60,891 bases of DNA from Armatimonadota bacterium (GTDB taxonomy: Bacteria; Armatimonadota; UBA5829), in the NCBI GenBank assembly GCA_039679645.1, contig JBDKUO010000037.1:1-60891 (forward strand), written 5' to 3'. Position 1 is the first letter of the stretch, and each line of letters begins with the position of its first letter. The notes under the pieces were generated by a model. The model was not told the DNA's origin and made no database searches. It saw only the letters and a list, made by a program, of their open reading frames with translations. The position numbers and the translations under genes were made by a program. Shown here piece after piece: positions 51,116 to 59,721 of this stretch.

Positions 51116-51861
51116 TGAAGCCCGCGATACGACTGATTGATATAACCAAGATTTTCGAGCTGTTCAGAGAGAAGCAGACCTCGCTGAAGTCGGCTATTCT
51201 ATCGTTCAGGCGGACACCTCCGCAAAAGCTTGTTGCGATAAAGGACTTGAACCTGACCGTGGAACACGGCGAGACTGTCGCGATCATAGGAAGAAATGGC
51301 TCGGGCAAAAGCACGACGCTGAGAATAATCGGCAGAGTCTATAAACCGACCGCCGGGTCAGTCGAAGTGGACGGCCGGATGTCGACCATGCTTGACCTGG
51401 GAGCGGGGTTTCACCCGGACCTCACCGGTCGAGAAAATATATTCTTCAGCGCTGCCGTTATGGGGCTTTCCACTGCTCAGATTAGAGACAGGATAGACAG
51501 GATTATCGACTTTTCCGAACTCAACGACTTCATAGACTCACCCATAAAGACATACTCGGCGGGTATGCTGATGCGCCTCGGGTTCGCTATAGCAGTCGAG
51601 ACGGACCCGGACATACTGCTTATAGACGAGGTGTTAGCCGTAGGGGATGCGGCGTTTCAGGGGAAGTGTTATGAGCGCATAGACTCATTCAAGGCTGCCG
51701 GGCGCACTATAGTCTTTGTCACTCACGACCTGGAGGCGGCGCGGTCGGTGGCATCCCGCACGATATGGTTCGACAAAGGCGAAATTCGTGCTGACGGCGA
51801 GACTCGCGAGGTGATTGACGCGTATCTGTCTACAGTGCCTGCGCATCAGCACAGCGCTTAG
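51112..51861 (+). CDS. ABC polysaccharide export ATP-binding protein (Wzt-like)
   Basis: A 249-residue ATPase partner of the upstream permease. Walker A is 'IIGRNGSGKSTTLRIIGRVY'. The signature is 'TYSAGMLMRLGFAIAVETDP', the YSxGM form specific to polysaccharide exporters. Walker B is 'ILLIDEVLAVGDAAFQ', followed by the H-loop in 'VFVTHDLEAARSV'. The N-terminal 50-residue extension is typical of Wzt. It has no C-terminal carbohydrate-binding domain, so the exporter is of the type that does not check a capped chain end. Confidence 0.95.
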   Translation: MMKPAIRLIDITKIFELFREKQTSLKSAILSFRRTPPQKLVAIKDLNLTVEHGETVAIIGRNGSGKSTTLRIIGRVYKPTAGSVEVDGRMSTMLDLGAGFHPDLTGRENIFFSAAVMGLSTAQIRDRIDRIIDFSELNDFIDSPIKTYSAGMLMRLGFAIAVETDPDILLIDEVLAVGDAAFQGKCYERIDSFKAAGRTIVFVTHDLEAARSVASRTIWFDKGEIRADGETREVIDAYLSTVPAHQHSA

Positions 51862-51883
51862 GATTAGGGTTAAAATGCACCTC

Positions 51884-51920
51884 TTTACTGGAATAATTAT
51901 TATGGCTATAATGTCCATAA
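51884..51920 (+). promoter_or_regulatory. Promoter and operator of the Phd/RelE-type module
   Basis: TTTACT (51884-51889) and a perfect TATAAT (51907-51912) are 17 bases apart. The inverted repeat TTATGG (51900-51905), nine bases, CCATAA (51915-51920) brackets the -10 box. It is probably the site where the antitoxin represses its own operon. Confidence 0.65.
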
Positions 51921-51947
51921 GAGTTGTTTTAGAATGAGGTGGCACAT

Positions 51948-52202
51948 ATGGTATCGCTCACGTCAAAGGAAGCAAAGGAAAAATTTGGGATGCTGGTAGA
52001 TACGGCTAGAAGAGAGCCCGTAACTATAACCAAGCATAATCGTCCGGCGGTGGTAGTAATCTCCAGCGAAAGATATGCCGAGCTTGAAGCGCTTGAAGAT
52101 GAAATATGGATTACGCGAGCCAAAAAGGCAGAGAAAAGAGGCTACAAGAGCGCAGACGAGAGCGAAGCTATTATTAGTGAGATCCTGAATGCTGAGGCTT
52201 AA
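51948..52202 (+). CDS. Phd/YefM-family antitoxin
   Basis: An 84-residue antitoxin. The N-terminal DNA-binding fold of the Phd/YefM family is clear: 'VSLTSKEAKEKFGMLVDTAR', then 'PVTITKHNRPAVVVISSERY'. The C-terminal acidic helix would wrap the toxin. The ATG at 51948 follows GAGGTGG. Its end overlaps the toxin gene by 14 bases, so translation is coupled. A promoter with an overlapping palindrome lies just upstream. Confidence 0.93.
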   Translation: MVSLTSKEAKEKFGMLVDTARREPVTITKHNRPAVVVISSERYAELEALEDEIWITRAKKAEKRGYKSADESEAIISEILNAEA

Positions 52203-52458
52203 ACTCACAAAAGATGCAGGCGAGTTTCTTGCCAAAAGACAGCTTAAGCATCAGCGACAGATAGCAGCCAAAATTCAGACTCTGCGGGACGACCCGGCGC
52301 CAACCGACTCCAAGGCACTGAAAGGTTATGATGGATATATGCGATCAGATATTGGCGAATATCGCGTTATCTACAGAGTAGATGGTGACACCCTGTTTGT
52401 GGCTACAATTGGAAAACGCAATGATGATGAGGTTTATCGCAGATTTAAGAGGAAGTGA
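52189..52458 (+). CDS. RelE/ParE-family toxin
   Basis: An 89-residue toxin. 'DAGEFLAKRQLKHQRQIAAK', 'LKGYDGYMRSDIGEYRVIYR' and 'LFVATIGKRNDDEVYRRFKR' match the RelE/ParE fold. The C-terminal basic and Tyr residues are placed as in ribosome-dependent RelE mRNases. It overlaps the antitoxin gene by 14 bases. It is intact and located upstream of aroQ. Confidence 0.93.
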   Translation: MLRLKLTKDAGEFLAKRQLKHQRQIAAKIQTLRDDPAPTDSKALKGYDGYMRSDIGEYRVIYRVDGDTLFVATIGKRNDDEVYRRFKRK

Positions 52459-52515
52459 ACCTTTTCTGGATGGTGATCGAACCCCATAACTTGTAAAGCG
52501 CAACGAGGAGAATCA

Positions 52516-52956
52516 ATGATGAAAATACTCTTGATACACGGTCCCAACCTGAATATGCTGGGCGAGAGAGAGCCCGGTGTCTACGGGACAGAAACTATCG
52601 ATATGATTAATGATCGCTGTATGGGACTTGCTAAAGAGCTCAATATCGAGATGGAGATAAAGCAGTCCAATCATGAAGGCGAAATTATCGATATGATTCA
52701 GGCAGCGGGCAAGACTGTAAAGGGAATCGTAATCAACCCCGGAGCGTTCACGCACTACAGCATCGCAATACGAGACGCGCTGGCGGCTGTTAAACTGCCT
52801 ATAGTCGAAGTGCATCTATCAAATATCTATACAAGAGAAGAGTTCAGACATACATCGGTCATCGCGCCGGTGGCGACCGGACAGATCTGCGGGTTCGGCA
52901 AAGAAAGCTATCTGTTGGGAATCAGAGCGGTTGTGGAGATAATTAGAAATGCGTGA
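52516..52956 (+). CDS. aroQ: 3-dehydroquinate dehydratase, type II
   Basis: Third step of the shikimate pathway, removing water from 3-dehydroquinate. 146 residues, the standard type II length. The N-terminal '[20 protein letters not shown]', with its Asn/Leu and Arg, leads to the catalytic Tyr in 'VYGTET'. '[19 protein letters not shown]' and '[20 protein letters not shown]' supply the active-site Asn and His. GAGGAG precedes the start. The next gene, an M24 peptidase, overlaps by eight bases; aroQ-pepP adjacency is common in bacteria. Confidence 0.97.
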   Translation: MMKILLIHGPNLNMLGEREPGVYGTETIDMINDRCMGLAKELNIEMEIKQSNHEGEIIDMIQAAGKTVKGIVINPGAFTHYSIAIRDALAAVKLPIVEVHLSNIYTREEFRHTSVIAPVATGQICGFGKESYLLGIRAVVEIIRNA

Positions 52957-54025
52957 TGCAAGGCTGGCTGGAATACGTAAACATATGAGCGCAAAGGGTC
53001 TCGAAGCCATGCTCATCACAAATATGCGCAACATCTTTTACCTGAGCGGGTTCACCGGATCTACCGCTGCTATGGTCATAACCGGCGATAAATCGTATAT
53101 CCTGGTCGACCCGCGATACTCGATCCAGGCGCGAAATGAGTGCAAAACGTCTGAAGTGCGGGATTATACTCGTGTCGCTACAATAGTTGCTGCTGCCTCT
53201 CTTATCAAAGAACTCAGTGTGAAGACTGTCGGGTATGAGGCTGATAATATAGTGATCTCATCATTTGGGAAATTAAGGCGCGCACTGGGACCCGGAATCA
53301 AATCTCGCTCGACAACAGGTATGGTCGAGAAAGTGCGCAGGATCAAAGACTCAGACGAGCTTGCGCTTATCAGACATGCCTGCTCGATTGTCGATACGAC
53401 ATTTGAGAGGATAGTCAATGAGATCAGACCGGGGATGACCGAGAATGAAATAGCACTATTTATCGACACCAATATGCGCAAACTCGGCGCTGAACACGAA
53501 GGTTTTTCGACCATAGCGGCTGCGGGACCAAACTCGGCATGCCCGCACCACAGCCCGACTGATGCCGTACTCAAAACCGGTCAGTTCCTCAAGATGGACT
53601 ACGGCGCGCAGTATATGCGATACAACTCGGACATTACGCGCACTATCTGCTTCGGCAAGCCCACTGCAAAACACCGTGAGGTCTACCAAGTAGTATTGGA
53701 TGCTCAGATGAAGGCTATAGAATCGATTGCGCCGGGTAAAAACTGCCGCGATATAGACACGGTTGCGCGTGATTATATCACCTCCAAAGGCTATGGCGAT
53801 AACTTCGGCCATGGGCTGGGACACTCGCTGGGGATAGATGTTCATGAAGAGCCGCGCTTCTCACAGACGTGCGACGTGGTGCTGGAGCCGGGGATGGTGA
53901 TGACTGTGGAACCGGGGATCTATATCGAAGACTGGGGCGGAGTGAGAATTGAAGACGATGTGCTGGTGACTGAGAGCGGCTGTGAAGTGCTCACAAGCGC
54001 GACTAAAGAGCTGGTTTGCATTTAG
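52949..54025 (+). CDS. pepP: M24-family aminopeptidase P (Xaa-Pro peptidase)
   Basis: A 358-residue cytoplasmic metallopeptidase that removes N-terminal residues preceding proline. The N-terminal creatinase-like domain contains '[20 protein letters not shown]'. The pita-bread catalytic domain has the five metal ligands: two Asp in '[17 protein letters not shown]', His in '[15 protein letters not shown]', and two Glu in '[18 protein letters not shown]'. It is coupled to aroQ by an eight-base overlap. In many genomes efp follows; here a toxin-antitoxin cassette flanked by repeats lies in that place. Confidence 0.95.
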   Translation: MRDARLAGIRKHMSAKGLEAMLITNMRNIFYLSGFTGSTAAMVITGDKSYILVDPRYSIQARNECKTSEVRDYTRVATIVAAASLIKELSVKTVGYEADNIVISSFGKLRRALGPGIKSRSTTGMVEKVRRIKDSDELALIRHACSIVDTTFERIVNEIRPGMTENEIALFIDTNMRKLGAEHEGFSTIAAAGPNSACPHHSPTDAVLKTGQFLKMDYGAQYMRYNSDITRTICFGKPTAKHREVYQVVLDAQMKAIESIAPGKNCRDIDTVARDYITSKGYGDNFGHGLGHSLGIDVHEEPRFSQTCDVVLEPGMVMTVEPGIYIEDWGGVRIEDDVLVTESGCEVLTSATKELVCI

Positions 54026-54044
54026 CTACTGGATATATATATTG

Positions 54045-54068
54045 GGGATAGAATCCCCTGGAATGTGC
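54045..54068. repeat. 24-base direct repeat flanking the VapBC cassette, copy 1
   Basis: GGGATAGAATCC followed by CCTGGAATGTGC. It matches 54838-54861 at 22 of 24 positions in the same orientation. Together with the preceding G it forms the hairpin GGGGATAGAATCCCC. A GATCA word follows in both copies. Confidence 0.75.
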
Positions 54069-54108
54069 GATCCCCCGGACGATCAAGACAGCCAAGATCA
54101 GGATACGG

Positions 54109-54501
54109 CTATCTGAGCCATTCTACCTGAACGACAGACTCCAGCTTTTCAAATTCGGGGTCCGCCGTAATAATCGGGCAATTGAGACCTATGGCAACTG
54201 CTACGCCAAAGCAATCAGCCAATGATACTGCATGCATGGCTTTGAGGGTGATTACTTGATCAATGTGTTCATCTGCAGACGCAATATTGATCGGCAAAGC
54301 TTCGATGGCTGCCATCACCTGAGGATTGTTTTTCCCGCGACGGGCGAGCATGTACTTGACCTCGGCCATATTGATAACCGACATGTATAGTTCAACTCTG
54401 CCATCCTCAGCACACTTGATGAGTTCTCTGACCCTCTCCCAACCCCGCTCTTGCTGAAAGAAAGCCAATAAAGCAAAAGAGTCCAGAACATATTTACTCA
54501 T
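54109..54501 (-). CDS. vapC: VapC-type PIN-domain toxin
   Basis: A 130-residue PIN nuclease. The acidic active-site residues are present: Asp in 'YVLDSFALLAFFQQERGWER', Glu in 'INMAEVKYMLARRG', and two Asp in 'HAVSLADCFGVAVA' and 'PIITADPEFEKL'. VapC toxins cleave tRNA or rRNA. The ATG at 54501 overlaps the antitoxin gene by eight bases. The pair is bracketed by 24-base direct repeats, suggesting it arrived as a cassette. Confidence 0.92.
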   Translation of the reverse strand: MSKYVLDSFALLAFFQQERGWERVRELIKCAEDGRVELYMSVINMAEVKYMLARRGKNNPQVMAAIEALPINIASADEHIDQVITLKAMHAVSLADCFGVAVAIGLNCPIITADPEFEKLESVVQVEWLR

Positions 54502-54727
54502 CTTCGACGTCTCGCTTCCGCTCAGCGGCCAGCTCGTCCGCCATAGACGGTTCGTCCTTAAAAATTCCACATAGAAAATCAGTAGGGTCCGGCGGGATAG
54601 GAGCAAGGACGATCAAGCCGTCGGATTCCGAAATCGTCATTTTCTGCCCCGGCTTTATATGCAACTTGTTGCGGATTGCCTTTGGTATAGCTACTTGATA
54701 TTTTGACGATGCGCGAACCACAGACAT
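54494..54727 (-). CDS. vapB: AbrB/MazE-like antitoxin (VapB)
   Basis: A 77-residue antitoxin with the swapped-hairpin AbrB fold: 'VVRASSKYQVAIPKAIRNKL', then 'IKPGQKMTISESDGLIVL'. The acidic C-terminus would bind the PIN toxin. It is the first gene of the cassette and probably represses its own promoter. Confidence 0.9.
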   Translation of the reverse strand: MSVVRASSKYQVAIPKAIRNKLHIKPGQKMTISESDGLIVLAPIPPDPTDFLCGIFKDEPSMADELAAERKRDVEDE

Positions 54728-54837
54728 GGTTTTACCTCACATGATCGATGCAGAAGAGTTTTACAAACAATTTAGTATACCACATTTTGCTCGTTGGATA
54801 TCACACGCAATCAATAAATGCTCAGAGTGCCGGATTT

Positions 54838-54861
54838 GGGATAGAATCCACTGAAATGTGC
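54838..54861. repeat. 24-base direct repeat flanking the VapBC cassette, copy 2
   Basis: GGGATAGAATCC followed by ACTGAAATGTGC, 22 of 24 positions identical to 54045-54068. It is followed by the hairpin GGGGAAAGATTCCCC and a GATCA word. Confidence 0.75.
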
Positions 54862-54892
54862 ACCCGGGGAAAGATTCCCCACACGATCAGTG

Positions 54893-54913
54893 CTTTCCAC
54901 TTTCAGCTTTCCA
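54893..54913. repeat. Heptamer tandem repeat array (CTTTCMR)
   Basis: Three consecutive 7-base units: CTTTCCA, CTTTCAG, CTTTCCA. Read on the minus strand, TGGAAAG resembles the array at 19754. Confidence 0.7.
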
Positions 54914-54957
54914 CTGTTTCTATACCAGATATTGAAAGATTAACTGGTAAGATACTA

Positions 54958-54978
54958 TTGCCTATTACCTGTTGCCTA
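54958..54978. repeat. Heptamer tandem repeat array (TTRCCTR)
   Basis: Three consecutive 7-base units: TTGCCTA, TTACCTG, TTGCCTA. The last unit contains the rodA stop codon on the minus strand. The words resemble those at 50115. Confidence 0.75.
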
Positions 54979-56103
54979 AAAACTGATCTTATGCCTGCGC
55001 ATACTTACGCCTTCGAGCAGGCCGACACCCATCATATTGGCCATCAGGCTGCTGCCGCCATAGCTGAACATAGGCAAAGGCACACCCGTAACCGGCATGA
55101 TACCTATAGTCATGCTGATATTAACGACAATATGGAAGAGGAACATACCCGTCACGCCCGCGGCAATCGCTCGGCCTGTAAGGTCCTCGGTCACGTTCAT
55201 AATCATCAGGGCGCGCCATATCAGCGCGAAATATAGAGCGACCAACCCTGCAGCGCCGACAAAGCCTGTCTCTTCGCCGACAACGGTAAAGATAAAGTCG
55301 GTATGCTGCTCCGGAATAAAGTGAAGCTCACGCTGGGTGCCTTTCAAAAAGCCCTTTCCACTAAATTTGCCGGAGCCGATTGCAATTCGCGACTGAGTTA
55401 CATGATACCCGCTGCCGCGTGGGTCCGCCGCAGGATTGATAAATGTGATCACGCGCATCTTCTGATAGTCTTTCATCACTCCCGGGATGTTCCAGGCAGC
55501 CAGCACCAGTATAATTCCTGCGCTGACAAAAATCAGGATGTTCTTGATGTCCGTGCCCATCACGAAGGTCATCGTCAGCCAGATTGCTATCAGCACAAGG
55601 CTGGTGCCGAGGTCCGGCTGCTTGAATATCAAGAGCATCGGGACCGCCAGATAAATAAATGACTTTGCGAAAACACCCATAGACCGAATTTGTTCTCTGC
55701 GCTCGACCAGAAAAACAGCCAGCGCTATTATCAATATAATCTTTGCGAACTCAGACGGCTGAATCTTGGCTGCGCCGAAACCGATCCATCGCTGTGCGCC
55801 CTTGGAGGAATGACCAGTTACGAGCACTGCGGCGAGCATCAACAGGTTGACAACATATAGCTTACCGGCATATCGATGATACAGGCTCGTATCTATCGAA
55901 GCCATCAATGCTGCTGCCGCCAGACCCAGCACTGCCCATACTATCTGTCGCTCTACATATCCGGTGCCGGTCGTGCCGCCGCGGCTCGCGCTGTATATCA
56001 TCACACAGCTAAACGCGATTATAGCCAGAGCTATAAAAAGCAGCGAGAAATCGAAATTCTTTACATGCCTGCTGTCGACTATTCCATCAATGCTGTCAAT
56101 CAT
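54976..56103 (-). CDS. rodA: SEDS-family peptidoglycan polymerase RodA
   Basis: A 375-residue inner-membrane glycosyltransferase that polymerises lipid II during cell elongation, normally with a class B PBP and MreBCD. It has about ten membrane segments. Family motifs include 'SKGAQRWIGFGAAKIQPSEF', 'LLIFKQPDLGTSLVLIAIWL' (with the catalytic Asp of the SEDS family in the following loops), 'FIPEQHTDFIFTVVGEETGF' and 'PVTGVPLPMFSYGGSSLMAN'. It stands apart from mre or pbp genes here. Confidence 0.96.
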   Translation of the reverse strand: MIDSIDGIVDSRHVKNFDFSLLFIALAIIAFSCVMIYSASRGGTTGTGYVERQIVWAVLGLAAAALMASIDTSLYHRYAGKLYVVNLLMLAAVLVTGHSSKGAQRWIGFGAAKIQPSEFAKIILIIALAVFLVERREQIRSMGVFAKSFIYLAVPMLLIFKQPDLGTSLVLIAIWLTMTFVMGTDIKNILIFVSAGIILVLAAWNIPGVMKDYQKMRVITFINPAADPRGSGYHVTQSRIAIGSGKFSGKGFLKGTQRELHFIPEQHTDFIFTVVGEETGFVGAAGLVALYFALIWRALMIMNVTEDLTGRAIAAGVTGMFLFHIVVNISMTIGIMPVTGVPLPMFSYGGSSLMANMMGVGLLEGVSMRRHKISF

Positions 56104-56221
56104 CTTAATTCAGTCCTGTGGGGAACATCCGCACCGTATTCATGCGTCCTCTTAAGTAGTCTCGCAATTCATGTCCCAACATATTATAATTGAATTACTG
56201 CAACCCAACAATGGAGATGTC

Positions 56222-57535
56222 ATGACTCGAACAATCTTTCTAGCCGGGTTTATATTTCTTTTACTCCAATCTATTGCATTTGCGCAGCCTGCCGAGTTCC
56301 AAATAGTAAAAATGGACAACGGCCTGACCATAATCCTGCAGGAAGACCATGCGGTCGGGCTTGTAGGAGTCGATGTATGGGTCAAGGCGGGCTCTGCCAT
56401 GGAGACCGCTGAAACTAACGGTATCTCGCACCTGATAGAACACCTCGCGTTCGGCTCCACAACAAAGCACAAGCAGGGTGAGATGGACCTTGAGATGGAG
56501 AGCCTGGGGGCTACGCTCGATGCTCACACATCCCGCGACTGGGCGCATTTCTCTACTACAGTATCTTCTCGCTACCTGCCCAAGGCGCTGGATATACTTG
56601 CAGACATCGTTACGGGCGCGCAGTTTGATCAGGCCGAACTGGACCGTGAACGCCTTGTAGTTACAGACGAGATCATTAAGAAGCAAACGAAACCGTTCGA
56701 CATCTGCAAAGATTATCTGGCAAAAGAGCTTTACGGCAGTCACCCGTATTCACTGCCTATCGAAGGCACGGAAGAGACAGTCGCAAAAATCACTCGTCAG
56801 CAGATGGTGGACCAATATCACAAGCTATACGTGGCGTCGAATATAGCTGTTGTGCTGGTCGGCGATATAGACAGCCAACAGGCTATATCCGAAATTGGCA
56901 GAGCATTTCAGACTCTGCCGAAAACACCTGCGCCGGATCAAAAACCTGTCGAAATCACCCCACCTGCCGCACAGGTTTACAAGACATTCAAAGCGCCATA
57001 CAAATATGACTATCTGGCAATAGCTTTCCTGGGGCCGTCGGGTGACAGCTTCGCGGACGTATGCGCGACGGATGTGCTGATGACATACATCGGTTATGGT
57101 CGATGGAACTGGATGCAGGACGAGCTTTCAAAGAAGATGGGGCTGGCTGCTGAGACTTCGGGTGATTTTCTTACTCAGAAATACCCATCCATGATATCTC
57201 TTGTGGCCGCGACCACCGGCACCAATTTTGAGGAAGCTAGAAACGCGATATTCAAAAAGATAGACGAGATCAGACGACAGGGCATACCGGCTGGGAATCT
57301 GGCTCTTGCACAGCGGGAGGTCCTTGGTGACTATGCGTTTCAGAACGAGACATACGGAGGCCGGGCAAACACTGCAGGCTTCTATTTTGCGGTATCCGAT
57401 GCGCAGTTTGCAAACAAGTATATCGACTGCATTCAGGCGGTAACTAATGACGACATTATGAGAGCGGCGCGCAAATATTTCGACCCGACAAAAGCCGTAA
57501 TCATCGTGCTGGGGCCGGACGGGGGTGCAAGATGA
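56222..57535 (+). CDS. Exported M16-family zinc protease (catalytic subunit)
   Basis: A 437-residue periplasmic protease with a signal peptide (residues 1-21). The ATG at 56222 follows GGAGA. The zinc-binding HxxEH is in 'ISHLIEHLAFGSTTK' near residue 68, with the third ligand Glu in 'ERLVVTDEIIKK'. The second M16 subdomain is complete to 'AVIIVLGPDGGAR'. It is followed by a second M16-like gene that lacks the zinc motif. Such active/inactive pairs assemble into one clamshell protease. Confidence 0.93.
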   Translation: MTRTIFLAGFIFLLLQSIAFAQPAEFQIVKMDNGLTIILQEDHAVGLVGVDVWVKAGSAMETAETNGISHLIEHLAFGSTTKHKQGEMDLEMESLGATLDAHTSRDWAHFSTTVSSRYLPKALDILADIVTGAQFDQAELDRERLVVTDEIIKKQTKPFDICKDYLAKELYGSHPYSLPIEGTEETVAKITRQQMVDQYHKLYVASNIAVVLVGDIDSQQAISEIGRAFQTLPKTPAPDQKPVEITPPAAQVYKTFKAPYKYDYLAIAFLGPSGDSFADVCATDVLMTYIGYGRWNWMQDELSKKMGLAAETSGDFLTQKYPSMISLVAATTGTNFEEARNAIFKKIDEIRRQGIPAGNLALAQREVLGDYAFQNETYGGRANTAGFYFAVSDAQFANKYIDCIQAVTNDDIMRAARKYFDPTKAVIIVLGPDGGAR

Positions 57536-57551
57536 GGCTACGCAAAACCGC

Positions 57552-57707
57552 ATGCCCTGCGGTTAAAACCGCGGCAACAACTACACAAAGTCGGCCTGCG
57601 CCGACTAACCTCTCCCCAGACTTCTTACCGAAACTGGGAGAGGAGCAAGTGTCCGAACAAACGCTCCATCCTATAACACGGTGTTTCGGGAATTTATTCC
57701 CGAAGCT
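57552..57707. repeat. Cluster of four palindromic repeat hairpins
   Basis: Four hairpins follow one another. ACCGCA/TGCGGT and GCGGTT-AA-AACCGC share the same central GCGGT. AGTCGG-CCTGCG-CCGACT comes next. CTCTCCCCA pairs with TGGGAGAG, and TTCGGGAAT with ATTCCCGAA. The part 57559-57608 matches the in-frame element inside the M16 gene at 29541, with 12 additional bases. The cluster lies between the coupled start codon at 57532 and the signal peptide of the second M16 gene. Confidence 0.7.
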
Positions 57708-57717
57708 TTCGCGGTTG

Positions 57718-59070
57718 ATGACTGTCTCTGTAGTTCTCGCCCTCATGGTCGCCTCGTGCGCAGTTGCGCAGCAGACTGCCGGTAGTAATCCCAAAATAGT
57801 CAAGAAAGTATTGGATAACGGCCTTACGGTGATAATCAAACCGGAGCGTGGCAGCGGGATTGTGACGATTGTGGCAATGGTGAAGGCCGGAGCCGCTCAG
57901 GAGACCATTCAGACCGCAGGGATCGGCAACTTTGTTGCACAAATGGTCCTTGCAAGCACTCGAATGAGTTCGGCTGAAGAGGTCGCGGCGGTGGCGGACC
58001 AGGTCGGCGGCAATATCGGCGCATCGTGGAACCCTGATTTCACAGAGATCAGAGCGGTCACCACGTCGACCATGTTCAACCGCGCGATGTCTCTGATCGG
58101 TGAGTGCCTTACGGAAGCGAATTTTGAAAGCAAGTGGATAGAGGAAGTCAGAGCGGCTATGCTGCGCCGGGTCAACACAAACAGTGATGACCTTTTTGAG
58201 AACACGTATTTTGATCTCAGGCAACTGCTTTACGAAGACAGCGGCTACAGACGCCCGAATGTCGGCTTTGAAAGGACATACAAGCTTGCGACTGTTCAAG
58301 ACCTCGAAAAGTTCTACAAAACCTATTATGCGCCGAACAATATTGTGATCTCTATCGCAGGTGATGTCACTTACGATCAGGCGCTGGATCGCGTTGAAAA
58401 GGCTTACGCGGGGGTGCCGCCGGGTAAGCTGCCGGTTGACCGCGGAATCCCCAACGAAACACTCGACAGGTGCAAATACCACGCGTCCGAAGTGGAACTG
58501 GGCGCGGCGTATCTGATGCTGGGATGGCTCGCGCCCGGAATGGGTGCGCCTGACTACCCGGCTGTGTCCGTATTGGCAAATGCACTGGGTGGAGGAAAAG
58601 GCTCGCTTATGTTCAATGAGCTGCGCCAGAAACGAGGGATGGGATACGACCTTGGGATTATGTATCCGAAACTAAAATACCAGAGTCATCTGATGGCATA
58701 TATAATCACCGATCCGTTTAAGTTCTCTCTTACATCCATGAGCCCGAAGATGGTGGTTGACGACATAAAGAACGCTCTCCTGGAGCAGGTAAACACGCTC
58801 AAAACTAAACCGCTCGACACCAAGGACCTTGAACGAGCAAAGGGTTATACCATCGGCACATATAACCTCTCTCATCAGCACCTGTTGGACCGTGCATTTG
58901 ACCTGGCATGGTTTGAGACCATAGGAGTCGGTTATGATATGTACAGCAGCTACCCTGACGAAGTGGAGAAAGTGACTGCTGAAGACGTGCAGCGCGCGGC
59001 AAATAAGTATTTCACCAACTACGCCGCGGAACTGCTGCTGCCGAAGTCGAAGGCGGAAGCTACCGATTAA
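57718..59070 (+). CDS. Exported M16-like protein without zinc motif
   Basis: A 450-residue M16-fold protein. I start it at the ATG at 57718, because a signal peptide begins there ('MTVSVVLALMVASCAVAQQT'). The frame is also open from an ATG at 57532 that overlaps the previous stop (ATGA). That longer form would carry 62 residues encoded by palindromic repeats in front of the signal peptide. Where HxxEH is expected the protein has 'GIGNFVAQMVLASTRM', so it is catalytically dead. The C-terminal half has 'GGGKGSLMFNELRQKRGMGY', the substrate-binding Arg/Tyr motif. It should pair with the upstream active subunit. Confidence 0.88.
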   Translation: MTVSVVLALMVASCAVAQQTAGSNPKIVKKVLDNGLTVIIKPERGSGIVTIVAMVKAGAAQETIQTAGIGNFVAQMVLASTRMSSAEEVAAVADQVGGNIGASWNPDFTEIRAVTTSTMFNRAMSLIGECLTEANFESKWIEEVRAAMLRRVNTNSDDLFENTYFDLRQLLYEDSGYRRPNVGFERTYKLATVQDLEKFYKTYYAPNNIVISIAGDVTYDQALDRVEKAYAGVPPGKLPVDRGIPNETLDRCKYHASEVELGAAYLMLGWLAPGMGAPDYPAVSVLANALGGGKGSLMFNELRQKRGMGYDLGIMYPKLKYQSHLMAYIITDPFKFSLTSMSPKMVVDDIKNALLEQVNTLKTKPLDTKDLERAKGYTIGTYNLSHQHLLDRAFDLAWFETIGVGYDMYSSYPDEVEKVTAEDVQRAANKYFTNYAAELLLPKSKAEATD

Positions 59071-59074
59071 CCAG

Positions 59075-59410
59075 TTATTCGGCCGGCACCAGCGGTTCAA
59101 TTGACTCAATTAGCTTGGGAATATCTTTAACAACAGTATCCCAGAGCAAAACAAGATCAACTGAGTCATAACCGTGGATTAGCCTGTTGCGCATAGATAT
59201 CATGTCTCGCCAGGGCAAGTATGGATGCTCGCTTTTGAAGTCATCGCCTACCCGGTTAGCTGCTTCTCCAATTATTTCTATGGCGCGAACAACGGCAAAA
59301 TGACACTGAACATCATCAATAAACGCATGAAGACTTTTATCGCCAACAAATTCGACAGCACGTCTTGAAGCTTGAAGAATATCGATAAGCGAATCCAGAT
59401 CACGCGGCAT
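59075..59410 (-). CDS. hepT: HepT-like toxin (DUF86)
   Basis: A 111-residue all-helical protein. The R-x4-H-x-Y HEPN nuclease motif is present in 'RNRLIHGY' (about residues 73-80). In HepT/MntA systems HepT is an RNase that MntA inactivates by adding AMP to the motif tyrosine. It overlaps the mntA-like gene by 11 bases and ends four bases from the convergent M16-like gene. Confidence 0.92.
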   Translation of the reverse strand: MPRDLDSLIDILQASRRAVEFVGDKSLHAFIDDVQCHFAVVRAIEIIGEAANRVGDDFKSEHPYLPWRDMISMRNRLIHGYDSVDLVLLWDTVVKDIPKLIESIEPLVPAE

Positions 59411-59711
59411 AGATCACCTCCGCAGACTCAAGAATCGCCCTCTTTCTGATATAGTTGGCACTCGACTCAATGCCGCGTTTACTCACCAGATCGACTTCCC
59501 TGCCGAGAATCTGGGCAAGTTCATCCTGCATGTGAACCATGTCAAAAAGAGTTAAACCTGCGTCAGGAGCAAAAGTAACGAGGACATCTACATCACTCTC
59601 CGGCCCGAAATCATCCCGCAAAACGGAACCGAACAACGCGAGTTCAACGATTCTCCATTTCCGGCAAAATTCTCTCAGCAAATTGTGATCTATACTAATA
59701 CGAGGGCTCAT
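59400..59711 (-). CDS. mntA: MntA-like nucleotidyltransferase antitoxin
   Basis: A 103-residue minimal nucleotidyltransferase. The GS-x10-D-x-D active site is complete in 'LFGSVLRDDFGPESDVDVLV'. It would AMPylate the HepT toxin. The ATG at 59711 follows AGAGG; the longer frame to 59819 lies inside nth and is not used. It begins ten bases after the nth stop, so the toxin-antitoxin pair is probably transcribed with nth. Confidence 0.92.
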   Translation of the reverse strand: MSPRISIDHNLLREFCRKWRIVELALFGSVLRDDFGPESDVDVLVTFAPDAGLTLFDMVHMQDELAQILGREVDLVSKRGIESSANYIRKRAILESAEVIYAA

Positions 59712-59721
59712 GTGAAACCTC

